This document shows, one piece after another, positions 23,816 through 36,200 of a stretch of 64,000 bases of DNA. Where the stretch lies: contig NC_087067.1 of assembly GCF_963678635.1 (NCBI RefSeq), positions 14,027,018 through 14,091,017 of the forward strand, given 5' to 3'. Made by a program: the position numbers and the translations under genes. The DNA is from Symsagittifera roscoffensis (Eukaryota; Xenacoelomorpha; Acoela; Convolutidae). Below the pieces are notes generated by a model. The model was not told the DNA's origin, ran no database searches, and saw only the letters and a list, made by a program, of their open reading frames with translations. Each line of letters begins with the position of its first letter. Positions within the stretch are counted from its first letter, which is position 1.

Positions 23816-26800
23816 GGCTGATCATTTTTCTGGTCAATTGGTCACAAAAACTTTAATTTATTTTGAATTTTCAAACAATCATCTTCCCAATATGGCACGT
23901 AGCAACAAATCTACCCCTATGAGGGGAATTTTCATATTGGAAATCACTTAAAAATTGCTTATTACATCGTTTGTGTAGCGTTTACGTTAACAGATGTGAA
24001 CAAATGACCAGGATTAAGTTCTTGGAACAGCCTTTGACCTCAAACCAGTTAGAATTAAGTGCCGTAATCGTAATCTACAAATTACTAAATGAACCCAATT
24101 ATAGTAGTGAGATATTGTAGCCGGTTGATGTTGTATGGTAATCAATACAGTATTTTTTTCTTTCAAGTTATCTTTTATTGTCCGCATTAGCATGCACTCA
24201 TTTAATAAGTCATTGCAGAAATTGTTATTTAACAATGCTTCAAAAATTTAATGAGAAAACCTTAACAAAAATTTATCGAACGATTTTTTTTTCATTTCTT
24301 TTTAAAATTTTTTATTTATCAAGACTAACCGTTTGCTGTGTTTTAAACCCAGGAACTCCAACTGCAGTAATGAAAATTTTATAATTAAATTCAATTTTTT
24401 AAAAACTTAATTTTTATTCATGTGCATTTCTGGCAGTTTTCTAAAATAAAAAGCGATTTAAATTTCTTTATATCAATAAAAATCAATATTAGGAAATATT
24501 TTCATTGCCAGACCAAACTGTATTTTTTAATAGTAATCTGATTCGGCAATAGGCATGAAACAGGTTTGTCGCAAAACCCACAACAGTGCTAGTGTTCTTT
24601 GATCTTCCTTACTGTTTTGGATTCAATGAACAAATAGCTAAAACACTTCATTGCCACACCAAGTTGATCCAAAATTGATCAGAGTCAAAACTTCGGATTC
24701 CCCAACAAAATTTCGAATATCTGGAACATTTCTAGAATCACCAATCGCATAAAAACACTTTTTATCGTAAAATTACGCAATCACGAACTTCGCAACTGTA
24801 TACGGAATCCGCAAATTATAAGCGGAATCCGCAAATTGTAAGTGGAATCCGCAAACTGTAAGCGGAATCCACAATGTGTAAGCTGATTCTGCGGAATTTG
24901 CTTTTATTTCGGATTGCAATTTGCAGATTCCGCTTACATTTTTGGAATACGGAAACATTTGCTAATTCGGCTTGTCGCACAATCCGCGACACAAACAATG
25001 TGCTGACAAAATTTACGTTACACTTATTTGAGCGCGGAATACGCCAAATGTTTTAACTTTTATTCTTGAGCTCACTTGAATTCATTTACTTTTTGGAATA
25101 AGTTTACACAGCATTAACGGTATTTTACAAGTGTACACAGTGTTTTGCGGAAAATGATTAAGCCCAAAAAACACAATATTAACGTTAACGGACTTAAATG
25201 ATATCAGAAGCAACTCTTAACATGCTACTTTCAGATTTTTTTTTTTTTAATTTTAAATCATTTTAAAGTTTGACAAAGTTTTACACAATTTTTCACCAAA
25301 TTAATACGGTTTCCTTTCCAAAATTCATGTCAGTTGCAATTTTTTTTTGAAATTTATAATACAACACTGGTTTTACGGCAAAACTTTTATTGTTTTCACA
25401 TACAGAAAAAAATATTATGCGCAAAATAATGAGATGACTTTTTAAAATAAGCGATATGTTTGGTTATTAACCTTTAACTAAATAACCTAAACCATCGCAA
25501 AAACTCAGAATTTTTTTAAAATGGGGCCCAAAGTTCATCGTTGCAATTTTTGATAATTGGAACATGATACTTAAATTTGAACTTAAATTAGTACGAAAAA
25601 AAATCTGATGTTTAATTTCAATAAAAACTGATCATCTACCGTTTTCCTAATTTTTGGCTGTTTCATAGAGAAGACCCAGTACTTGATTATATCACCTAAG
25701 CAGAAGAAGCGCAAATTAAACAGTTTTTTCATTATTCTACATTAAGTTTTGTTTGTATGATAATTTATTGTATAAGTAGGCAACTTTTTTTTCTCTTTTT
25801 GTGTTGTTCACTTCAATACTTCTGTAACAAGCAGTTAAATAGCAAATCAATAATTTAAGCATCATGACTTTTTATTGAAATTTTTGACTAGAAACAGCTC
25901 AGAGCGTGTGCAGCTCATCTCGTCAAAGTTTCATCCATTCTTACAGTTTCCGTAATACTTTTTATAAAAGTGATTAACAGCGACGCCGAAAAGAAAAAAG
26001 TTTCACAGCTCAGAAACACAACGCAAAAAAAAATTCGATTTTTTTTATAACAGTTACCATCAATTTTCAATGATGATGCTCAATTGTGTTTTGATTGATA
26101 AAAAAAAGCAACAAGTTCTCAGTAACGCGAAAAATTGGCCTGCCACAGTTTGTTTCAAGTGACTAAAAAAGCAAGTAGAGCAGCAACACAGGCATCTAGA
26201 CGAGTTTTAGAAGTTTAAGCTTTTTAGTGCAAAAGTTTAGTTTAAAAATTTAGTTTTGAAATTTTCGGCAGCAGACAACAGTATTCGTTAAGTTGGGAAA
26301 TGTTGATATTTTGTTCAAGATATTTTATTTTATTTGGTATTTTTTGCATTTTGCGTTTTACTCAAGTTATAGGAAATAAAAAGATCGAATTAGGATCGAA
26401 GGAATGAAGCGCTTTGACCGCTGAAAGCAGCAGTTGTTTTTATTGAGAGTAGAATCAAAATTTTAAATATCAGTGACGAGAGAACACAGTTTTTAAATAA
26501 AAATTTAGCTTTTAATTGCAATTCAGGGGAGGGGAGTTAAGCAGTAGAATCAAAATTTAAGATACGTCACGTGATAGGTCTGGTAAGATAAATTATACAT
26601 CATTATTGGTTTGAAACATTTGAACAACAAGTCTAAAATTAAATTTTGAAGGCTAATAAGACCAAAAAAATAGCACATTTCAGGTGAATTCTTGATACAG
26701 TGTTTTAATTAGCTTTTTGAAGCATTCAAAAAAATTTAAAAATCAGCAAACAATTGCACAATACCAATTTTCAAAAATTTTCAAAAAAATCTAGTGTATT

Positions 26801-27092
26801 TTTAAATTTTCGCCTAAAAATTTTTAAGTTTTATGTCGGACACTTTTTCTAAGTCGTTAAATAGCTTCGATCTCATGCAAGAGATCAGAGAACTCTGAAA
26901 ACGAACCAGAAGGTCTCATGACTATATCTCAGGTTAATGTTTAATGGTTATAAATGCGTTTTTATAACAAGCACAAACTGGTACACTAGCTTGAAAGCAA
27001 TTTAGTAATATATTAAGAGTTTTGCCTTGGTACGAGCAGTCTTGTACTTCTAACAGTTCGTCGTATAAAAAGCTCAATTCATTCCTATCAAT
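23816..27092. other. Intergenic between two convergent genes
   Basis: No coding motif was seen. The region holds the 3' flank of the membrane-protein gene, the tandem repeat at 24791-24890, and the 3' flank of the dioxygenase gene. On the minus strand an ATTAAA (near 26937-26942) lies about 150 bp after that gene's stop codon and could act as a polyadenylation signal. Confidence 0.45.
24791..24945. repeat. 20-bp tandem repeat (five units) plus inverted unit
   Basis: Units of exactly 20 bp with consensus GCAAATTGTAAGCGGAATCC run from 24791 to 24890. Near 24910-24945 the complementary sequence GCAGATTCCGCTTACA follows in inverted orientation, so a transcript could fold back. Confidence 0.85.
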
Positions 27093-27221
27093 TTACTCTC
27101 TGATTGGAATTCCGAAGTCTGTGGTCTTCCATTCTGCGAACTTGGCCGCATTACAGGCCATCCAGGGTCCATACACCCATTTGAACTCTTCATTCACTCT
27201 CTCACCGCCTCCACTTGTTTC
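27093..27221 (-). CDS. Dioxygenase exon 8 (stop codon)
   Basis: Acceptor TGACTTTAG, 129 nt, phase 0, ending in TAA at 27095-27093. It encodes ETSGGGERVNEEFKWVYGPW and a C-terminal helix ending FGIPIRE. The Y-G.W segment fits the C-terminal cap of the family. Confidence 0.85.
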   Translation of the reverse strand, partial: ETSGGGERVNEEFKWVYGPWMACNAAKFAEWKTTDFGIPIRE

Positions 27222-30200
27222 CTAAAGTCACAAAATCTCAGAAAAACTGAAAAAGTTAATAGCTTTTTGGAGAATTTAAAAAAAAATTTGAAATCAGCTA
27301 ACAATTGCGCAAAACCTGGTCAAAACCATTTTGAAAAAAAGTTACGAAGAAGAAAGTGCGGTCGATATGCCCTTCAATGTGGGGTAAATTGAAAATTTTT
27401 TGAAAAAATCGAGTGTATTTTTAACTTTTCAGTTCAAAGATTTTCACTCGGGAGAAAATCTATGAATAAACATAATAGAGAGAACGTCAAAAGCAAAAGA
27501 GCGATTAAATCATACTGGTCAAATAAAATGAAATGTTCGGTAACCATCATTTTTAATTTCTTAAGCGGCACTTAAATGCTTTTGCAAACGAGATTACTCT
27601 TTTGAGGAGATTTAAAAACACAAATTTGAACGTTTTATTAAGCTTCTACCACAAAATTCACAAAACACTTTTTGAAGATCTCGTTTTCATAAATTCGTAA
27701 CGTCCTAAATCCATAATTGTTGTAAATATATGGAAAAACATGACGATAACTGATTAAGTGATCAGTGGTAAGTCAAAATAGATGGCAGGTTTCTTCTCCT
27801 TCTAAGAAATAAAACGCTCCCAGTGGGAATCGAACCCGTGACCCCTGGAACTTGATCATAGATAATTAAACGCACTTTGATGTGCCTTTTGGTGGCCTCT
27901 ATCTCATCCTCGCCCTCCTCCTTCATCTCTTGCCCAGACACTGTTCGGGAGATGTCGGCGAAGAAGGACGGCTCGAAGAAATAGGGCGCCGAGTATCTCT
28001 CCTCTCCAATGTCCACTACCCGGTGCATAGTGGCCTGCAACTCACCTTGAAAAATTAAACTACCTAACAGACTATTATTAAACTAACTCATGGTTATAAA
28101 AAAACTCAGTAAAACGAAACTTGGCCTTTCTACTCAACGCAGGAATTAAGCAAAAAGATACTCAAAAGGAGGATATAAATGAATTTGAATGTGCAAAAAC
28201 ACACAAACATCTTCTTTCAATAGATAACTAACAAACCAATAGTTTTTTGGGAAAAAGAGTTTAGATGAGGCTGTAACGTGCTGAATAAAAGCTGAGGCTG
28301 AATAAAAGCTGAAAAAAGATGAGGCTGAATAAAAGCTGAGAATACGAAACTTTTTTGATTTAGGTTAGTTTTTTGTATTCGCGCTGCACGGAAAAAAGTA
28401 TGATTTTCAAAGAAAATTGTTAATGGGTATTATTTGAACACAGTGCAGTTATATTTGCAAAATAAATACGGAAAATGAAAATGACCTTCAAAAAATTATT
28501 CAATATAAGATTTTCACCAATTCTAAAATCAAATTGATGTCTGATGTCGAGAAAGCTTGTAAGTTTTTCATCATCAGGAACTTAGTTTTTACAGTTAAAA
28601 CACCGTTTGAGGAGGTTTGTTACAAAGTATAAGGAACGAACTGTTGGCCAAGTATCGCAAACGTGTAAAATAATTGAAAAAGCTAAATTTGTTTGAAAAC
28701 CTGTTATCAACTCTAGTCCAAATAATTGAATAATTTTTGTTCGAACGACAAACTTGGGTGAGATTTTTATTTGGCGAGAAGAATTTCGAATTTTTGTTTG
28801 TTTGTTTGACTGCTATTTTGATATTGATTGACATCCAATCATTTTAAACTCATCTCTAGAAACTAAACTATAATACACTAACAGAGAGGAGAGCTATGTT
28901 TGCGCACAAAAATTCTTAAATGTTTTTACCAGGCAATTTTCACATTTCTCTCGTGCAACACAATAATTTTTGATCTCCTTTTGATTCCTTGGGTTATTTA
29001 GCTAGTTTTAGTTGTACCTGATTTAGCGTGCAAAAAGTGCAACCTAAAACAAACAAAAACAAAAACACACCGAAAAGATACTCCCAACTTTCTGTGGTCG
29101 AATTAACTGACTCAATTGACACATAAAAAACAAAAGAGCCCAATCAATCCCTTCTCCATGTTCCATTTCAACCCGTGGCTTTCAGCCATTGTAAAATAAG
29201 CCGATTTTAAGTAGGCAAAATCAAGAGTAACAGGGAAAATACGAGCTGTTCAACTCTCATAAGAAGAAGCGCTGTTTTTGCCCTTATTGAGAACATGACA
29301 GATTTTTTCTTTTTTGTAGCAATATGTTCGGTTCCAGACAAACCGTCTGTGAGTTTGGCTAAGAGCCTTCCGATGTTCATGACGAGGCAATTCTTCCGAT
29401 TGGGAACATCAACCCATCGCATTGCTCCCTCAATTTTCGGATCTCTGAGGTGCACTTGGAGTCCAGGATTCTTGAGAGGGATCCTGTTAACTTCCCTCGC
29501 CTTCTTATGATTCTAGTAGAATTGCCACCACTTGAAAGGTCTAATTAATCATTTAAGGTTTTAATTCAATTAGTAAGCACGTTAAAACTTTGTTTATGCT
29601 AAGGAGTTTATCCCCTTATGCAGTAGGGGGTGGGTGGGGGAGGTGTTGTTAACGAGATCCCTGGAACGTGCTGAGGAGCGTCATGAAACTGGTGTCTGAG
29701 TGTTGTCCTGTAGTAACAAGGGTGCCATCTTCTTCCTGGTTTTGAACAGAAAAAGTGTTAAAATTTCAGATCCCTTCAACTATCTTCACCTCGACCTTGC
29801 AAAAGGGGGATTTCTTACTAGGCACAAAAATTGTGAATGCTTAACCGTTTAGTTATTCATGTTTCAGTGAAGTAGTGAAATTGTAAAAGAGATCCAATAA
29901 CTTTGTGTATCAATCTAAAGATTTACAAAACGAAATCCAAACATTTCTTGGAAGCTTTATCCCCAACCAAGCGTTGTACAATTTCAATAAAATTTGGCCT
30001 GTAGATTAATTTCAAAATATCATATCAAGTTACAGAATTTTATAAATTACTAGTTAAACTATGAAACTCATGTGCGCGAAAGGATGCAATCACAAAAACC
30101 CAATTCTTGGACTCTGGGTTCTTTCCAGTTTCCCACTCCCTCCTAAAATAAGGGGGGAAATTAAAGCTGTTCAAAAATTTTTCACGCCAAGTTGCATGCA

Positions 30201-33200
30201 AGAAATGCTGTAAAAGCTGTTCACATGTTCGCGCTGACACTTTTTATTGCAATTCAAGTTTAGAACATCAAAAAAGATTTTAATAAGTTCTTGTAAATCG
30301 AATTTCAGAAAAAAAACCAAAGATGGTAACTGAAAAAGAGCCAAGTTTTTGTTACCCTGGCAACGGGGGGAATTTCCTCTGACTTCAGATGAGTTCTAGT
30401 TGGGTAGTGGAGCAGTCTGAAGGTAGACATATAGTCCCCCCTGCCACAAAAGTGTTCCCAAAAATCCTCTTTCATTCCCATCCCCATAGATAGCATCTTC
30501 AGGAGTCGCTGAGAGACACTCGTCATCAAAGTGAAGAAAGTCTGCATGCCTGTCTGTAAAAAGAAACAAAGTCTTGAACCCTAAATATTCGGTTCCCAGG
30601 TTTTACCCGTCATTTTTGAGCAGAAAAAGCAATTGTTTTAAAATTTGGCTTTTGCCTCATTTTTTTTGTTCCTGTCACTTAGTAGCTATGGACCAAATAT
30701 TGAGCGGAAATAAAGATTATTATTGTAAGCAATATAAACTTTCAACATTAAACTGAAATTGATACCAGAAAACTTATCAAAATAGAGAAAAACGAGTTGA
30801 AATGATAATTTATACTAATATACAGAATTTAAACCCGTTATTAGCGCGGAGATGTCAATTTTATTCACTTAGAAATCTATAATATTACTAAAAAAAAACG
30901 TTAATGTACAGAATTTTAATCAAATATCGGATTTTAAAAAGTGAGCAAAACCTTTAAAATGTCAAAATGAGTTAGGACCGATGTGGTTAACTCATAGAGT
31001 AATTTCGGATAGGGTACACCGTCTGCTCGTCACGCTATCTTATTTTCGGCCGGATAGATTCGTGCAACTCCTTAGTCTAAAACAGATCCTAATCTTACTC
31101 TTATATCTACTAGTCTCAGGGTGTTTAACTAGTCTCTGCTAGGCTCAATAGATCTATAGTATACTGGTTTATTGCGGCTGCTGAAGTTCTCTTGGAGAGG
31201 CAACTAATTTCTAGGTTAAATTCAAATCTCTCTGGTGCAAATAAGTGGGTTGTTAGTTAGATGGATTATGATTGGTTAATATTAAATACTTTACAGTGGT
31301 AAAATATCCAATTCATCCAATCATAAAATGTAGTCTAGATCAGGTTCCACCCATCCGGGTTTTACAGAGTTTTTAGAATTATCTTTCTGCAATTCAAAGG
31401 GTGGATGATGAACGTTGGTATTTGGCGAACATCATATTTTTGTCCGGTTTTTCTTGTTAAAGAAGTTCCAGGACGCTGGAGTTAGGGACATCAATCGTTG
31501 TGTCGTCTTGTGACAACGACTGTGTTCCTCAATGAAATCTATCTGATTTCATAATGGTTTGCTATGACGGGTTTTGTCTGTATTATGTAGAGAACTTGTT
31601 TTGTGTTCAACCTCGTCTGGGAATGGCGTGGAGATCGTGTGTGGAAGGGATGCCTCGTAACTCGGATCTGTACGTATACTTGAACATCGAGGTGGTCATT
31701 GGTCTAGTTCAATGAAGTCCTTTTCTGCGAAGTCAAGTCGTACTCTAAATCCTTTGAGTTGTGATTGTGGACGGCATATCGGTTGTGGTTAGCCATTCTT
31801 GTTCGAGTTTGATGGAATCATTTTGTCTTTGGATGTTCGTCTTTGTTGTTGCGTGTTGATCTATATACTGCAAGGTATGATTTACATTTTATAAAATTTT
31901 ATTAGTTCGGTTTTTTAATCATGAATCTAGTTAGTTGTTTTCACAAAAGCATTTTGTTTTAGTTCGGTTATTCCGAAGAGTTACTCACCCTTGAGTACCT
32001 CTTATTAAAAATAGAAGTGTGGTCACAAAGCGTGGATGTAGCGCGATGGGTTAGGCCGGCTATAGAGCATGCTCAGGACGTCCTCTCTGGTGGGTTAGGC
32101 CAGGAGCGGGAGTATGATTTCGTGCTGTTTCTTTGAGAGATCCTGTTATGTGATAACGTTTTATGTTGGGTTTATGTTGGTCTTTCTTATGTTTCTTTGG
32201 TTGTGTCCTTTTTTCAAAAATCAAATTGTTTTTGGTATCGGTTTGTCTTGCGAATTTTTTCTGTTTTATGATTTCTTTCTTAGACTTTATAATAGTCTTC
32301 AAAAGAATAAATTATCCAGTTTTAAACTGGGTTAATCCGGTTTGGGTACCGTTGGTTTTCTTTTCTTAGTCATGCTGTTATTTTATGATTTGTGGTGTTT
32401 AGTAAGCTGCGTTGGTTAGTTTGGCTTAGTATATAATTCCTTTCCAACCGTGTTAAAGGAAAGTTTGAAACTTGTTATCGTGTGTTAGAGTTGTTGAGTG
32501 TGAAAACTTGAAACTTAAAATCTTTATTTAAACAATTCTTCGTGGGCGAGCTGTGCGAGTTTGGATAGAATTCTTGTGCGAGTGAATGAAAATATCAAAA
32601 AGTTAGTACTGCATTTTCATTTTATCAATTTATTACATAGAATTTCAAATTTACTGCTTTTTGTTGGGGGAAATTTTAAGTAATAAATTTTCATCGTAAT
32701 TAAATTTACTGTTTTATGGGGAAACAATTTATAACCTAATTTACTACATTTGGTATGAATTTTATTATTTTATCTTGTGCAAAATATTAATGAAGTTTTA
32801 GAGGAATTTTAACAAGTTTATTTTTTATTTTTATTTTCTGTTTTTTGCAGATGATCGTGGTATGAAGACTAGAACTGTAAAAGAAACATGAGTAAAGAAT
32901 GGTTAAATTTATTATCTAAGAATATTTTTAAATTATACTTACCTGTTTATCGTCTGGGAAAAAGCCGTGGGGGAAGATGTCGTGTATCATGTCCGATGTT
33001 GTTAGTAATTTTGCTAGTATGCGAATGATGTTTTTAGTTTGAAGCAGTGGCCAAAACAATTGAAGTGCTTTAATGGTTTTTAGTTCTTCGGTGCCTACTG
33101 CAAACTCATAAAGTGTGTTTTGAATGAGGTTATATATTTTGTGATTATATTTAGTATTGTGAATAAATTCTAATATTGGGATTTCTATAGGCTGGATAAA

Positions 33201-36200
33201 CTCATGTGGGATAAGGAAGGGTCTGGATTCTTCGGCATTAAAGGTCTTCGTGATGGGACAAAATATATACATTTGTGTTACTGGGTCATAATTGCGGAGG
33301 ATGCCGTGGAGGTTAGTATCCTTGATGCAATAGGTGAAATTAAGAAAAAATGGTGAAGTGTACCTTGAGTTCAGAAACTGAAAACGATGGTCAGGTTGTC
33401 TTGATGGAGTATGTATATTAAAATGATTTTGTATGAAGCGATAGTATGTATATGTATGAGTCTGTTAAGTGCGTAACATAATGTCGTGTGAACAGTGCAA
33501 ATCGCGTTCATGTGGTGCAAGGAAGTGAAAGGTTAGAGAAAATAACTGAAAATGGTCTTGAAAATTTTCGTAAGCTTGAATATCATTTAGTGCTCAGAAA
33601 TGATTTGATCATTTTTTCTATCAAAAAAATTAAGTGTGAATACATATGACGTTTTGATGAAAAATTTTTTCTGTTAGTTGTGGGTTAGCGAAGCGGTCGT
33701 CATCTAGAAATTGGTCTTGATTAGTTCGGATGATATTATGGTCGTAATATTCAATTGTAAATTCGTTAGCACGAGGTGCAGTGAATGTGTTTAGTAATTT
33801 TTTATATCCTATATAAGTAAATTGTCTAGGTGTTAGTGTTGCGGTGAGTCTATATAGCATATCTTTATTCTTTCCTATATCGTCATGAGTACTAGATAGT
33901 GACAGGCAAAGGGGATTAGTAAAATGATAATATGCTGTCCAGTGAAGTGTGGGCATTAAAACATGTTCATCTACAAAACTACGTGTGTCGTTAGTGTCGT
34001 TAGGTGTGTTTAATGTATATTGTGGGAATGAGGGTAAGGTGATTGCTAGAAAATCTTTCGTGTTTGTGTGTTGTGGATGATTAATATATTCGCAGGCTGT
34101 TCCGGGTTTGGTCGGGAATGGGTGATTCGGCAATTTTCGTTTAAAAGTGCGATAAGCTCGGTGAGTGCTATTCGATGTTTCGGTGGATGTGGATGATTGT
34201 GCTAATGATGCAGTGTAAGCTGAGGAGGGTGTCGCAGTAGGTGGGTTTGAGGCTTCTATTGTGGATGAAATTTGATGTATGGTGAGGGTGTTAGGGTGTA
34301 TTAACTGTTGCTGTAGGGTGATAAAATTATCGAGTTCCTGGGAAATTTGGGGGGTATCTGGAGAATTATTAGATGATCGGTCGGAATGAAATGGAGAGTA
34401 GGTTGGGGTTACTTGCGAAGCATAAGAAGGAGTGGAAACGGATGGGAGTGAATTGTTTAGTGGGATTGGTTGAAAAGGGGGTTTTGAAAAAACTGAGGAG
34501 TTGGTTTAAAAACTATTGGATGGAGATGGTTCGGAGTCTGCAAATTCGTCAAGGGTTTCTATATTAGAGTTATTAAGTTGTGAGATGGAGTATAAAATTG
34601 AAATATCTGAGTTAGTATCCGAATTCGTGCTTGATGATATATTAATAGTTGGGAAATCGCGTGGTGGGAAAGCAAGCAAAAAGTGGGATTATTGGGATTG
34701 GAGTATGGAGGTTGGTTGGGTGGGAATTTGAGCGGTGTAGGGATCCAAGTTGTCGGCTCATCGTGGGCTAAAAAAAATGATTATTTTGAGACTGAAAAGC
34801 GGTGATATGGGGTTGTTCTATAATTTGTTCATATGTATTATCATCTTGTGAATGATGTGTCATTATATGTTGTATGGGACTTTGTGATATATTTGGTCTA
34901 AAATTTGGGTTATGTGTTATTGCTAGGTTTCGGAAATTACGTGGGACTAAGGATAATGGATGGTTATGTGGTAGGGGTGGCAACTGTGGTGCGGTAGGTG
35001 TTACTTCTATGTTATTATGTTCTTCGTCGTACGTGTTCTGTCTTGTCGCTATTTTTGTATTATATTCTTTTATTTGTGCGTCTAGAAGAATTTTGTTTAT
35101 TGATGAAGAAAAATTCCAAAAAATCCTGCAAATAGTATGCGTGCTACACTTGCTTGTCTATTTACTTGTGTTTGTATAGCGCATGTGTTATAGATTCCTT
35201 TTAAAAGTGAAAAAAGAAATCCTATAATGTTAAACATTGCGTATAGGATTGTTAATTTTTCTAAGATGTAATAGGGCCATCCTAGAAAATCGAGAATTTC
35301 ATTTTTTAGGGTAACAAAGCTAAAAATATTTATAGGTGAAAGATCTTGTGGTCTGTATTTTTCACCGTTTAGATATATATAGTCTTTAATGTCTTTAAAA
35401 TATCCACTATAATCTTGTGTATAAATATCTGCAAATCCTGCGGTTTCGGCAAGTTTTCGTAAATTTTGATCAATTGATTGTCTTTGTATAGTGTCCATTT
35501 GTGTTAATAATTCTTGGAATTGTTGTGTTCTAATGTGGTGTTGGATATCTGATTTTGAATATGTTCCAATTGATTGTAAATCAATATTTTGATTACGAGC
35601 AATAGCTCTGATGCTTTCGGGTGAAAATTTTTTGAGTGATTGCATTAACGTAGGGTATGGAGTAAGAAGATAATATTTATCTTCATCAGGGTTCAATTGT
35701 ACTACATTGTGGCTATTTTCTGATCCACATGGGACTGCGGTATCCCAAAAGTGTGTTCGTCGTGAAAGTGTGTCAACAAAATGTACCTTATTTTTATTTA
35801 AAAAAATAGGGATTCTTTTATAGCAGCGTTTATCTTCAAAAACATATAGTGGTGATACTTTTTTGGTACAAGTATAAAACCATAAAATGTTTCCTTCGTA
35901 GTCTAGAAAATTTGATCTATTTCCTGATAATAAATATCCTGCGTAGGGTATTTTTAATACTGCTAGTGCGAGTGATTGTAGGATTTGTGTTCTTTCTAAC
36001 TCGCATAGTTGGTGAAGTGTTTCTAATTCGGAGAGTGACATTTCTTGAAAAATTCTACTAATTGTGTAGTCCAACTTCATATCTAAGTGGATATCATAGT
36101 GGATATTACCAAAATAAGTGTTATTCATTAGTGATAGTTCTTGTAAACGTGTACTTCTAGTGTCATGTGGCTGTAGTTTGCCACCAGGTTGACCATTGCT

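Noticed and set aside
24791-24945. CRISPR-like array
   Set aside because: The 20-bp units are contiguous with no spacers and the genome is eukaryotic.
27800-27870. tRNA gene on the minus strand
   Set aside because: A perfect B box is present, but no acceptor stem, A box or anticodon arm can be folded.
29644-29668. Alternative donor GTTAAC for exon 5
   Set aside because: It leaves phase 1, incompatible with the frame of exon 6 for any nearby acceptor; GTTCCA gives a continuous protein.
32114-32369. Plus-strand Phe-rich frames in the env element
   Set aside because: They are antisense to the element, in low-complexity AT-rich sequence, with no motif.
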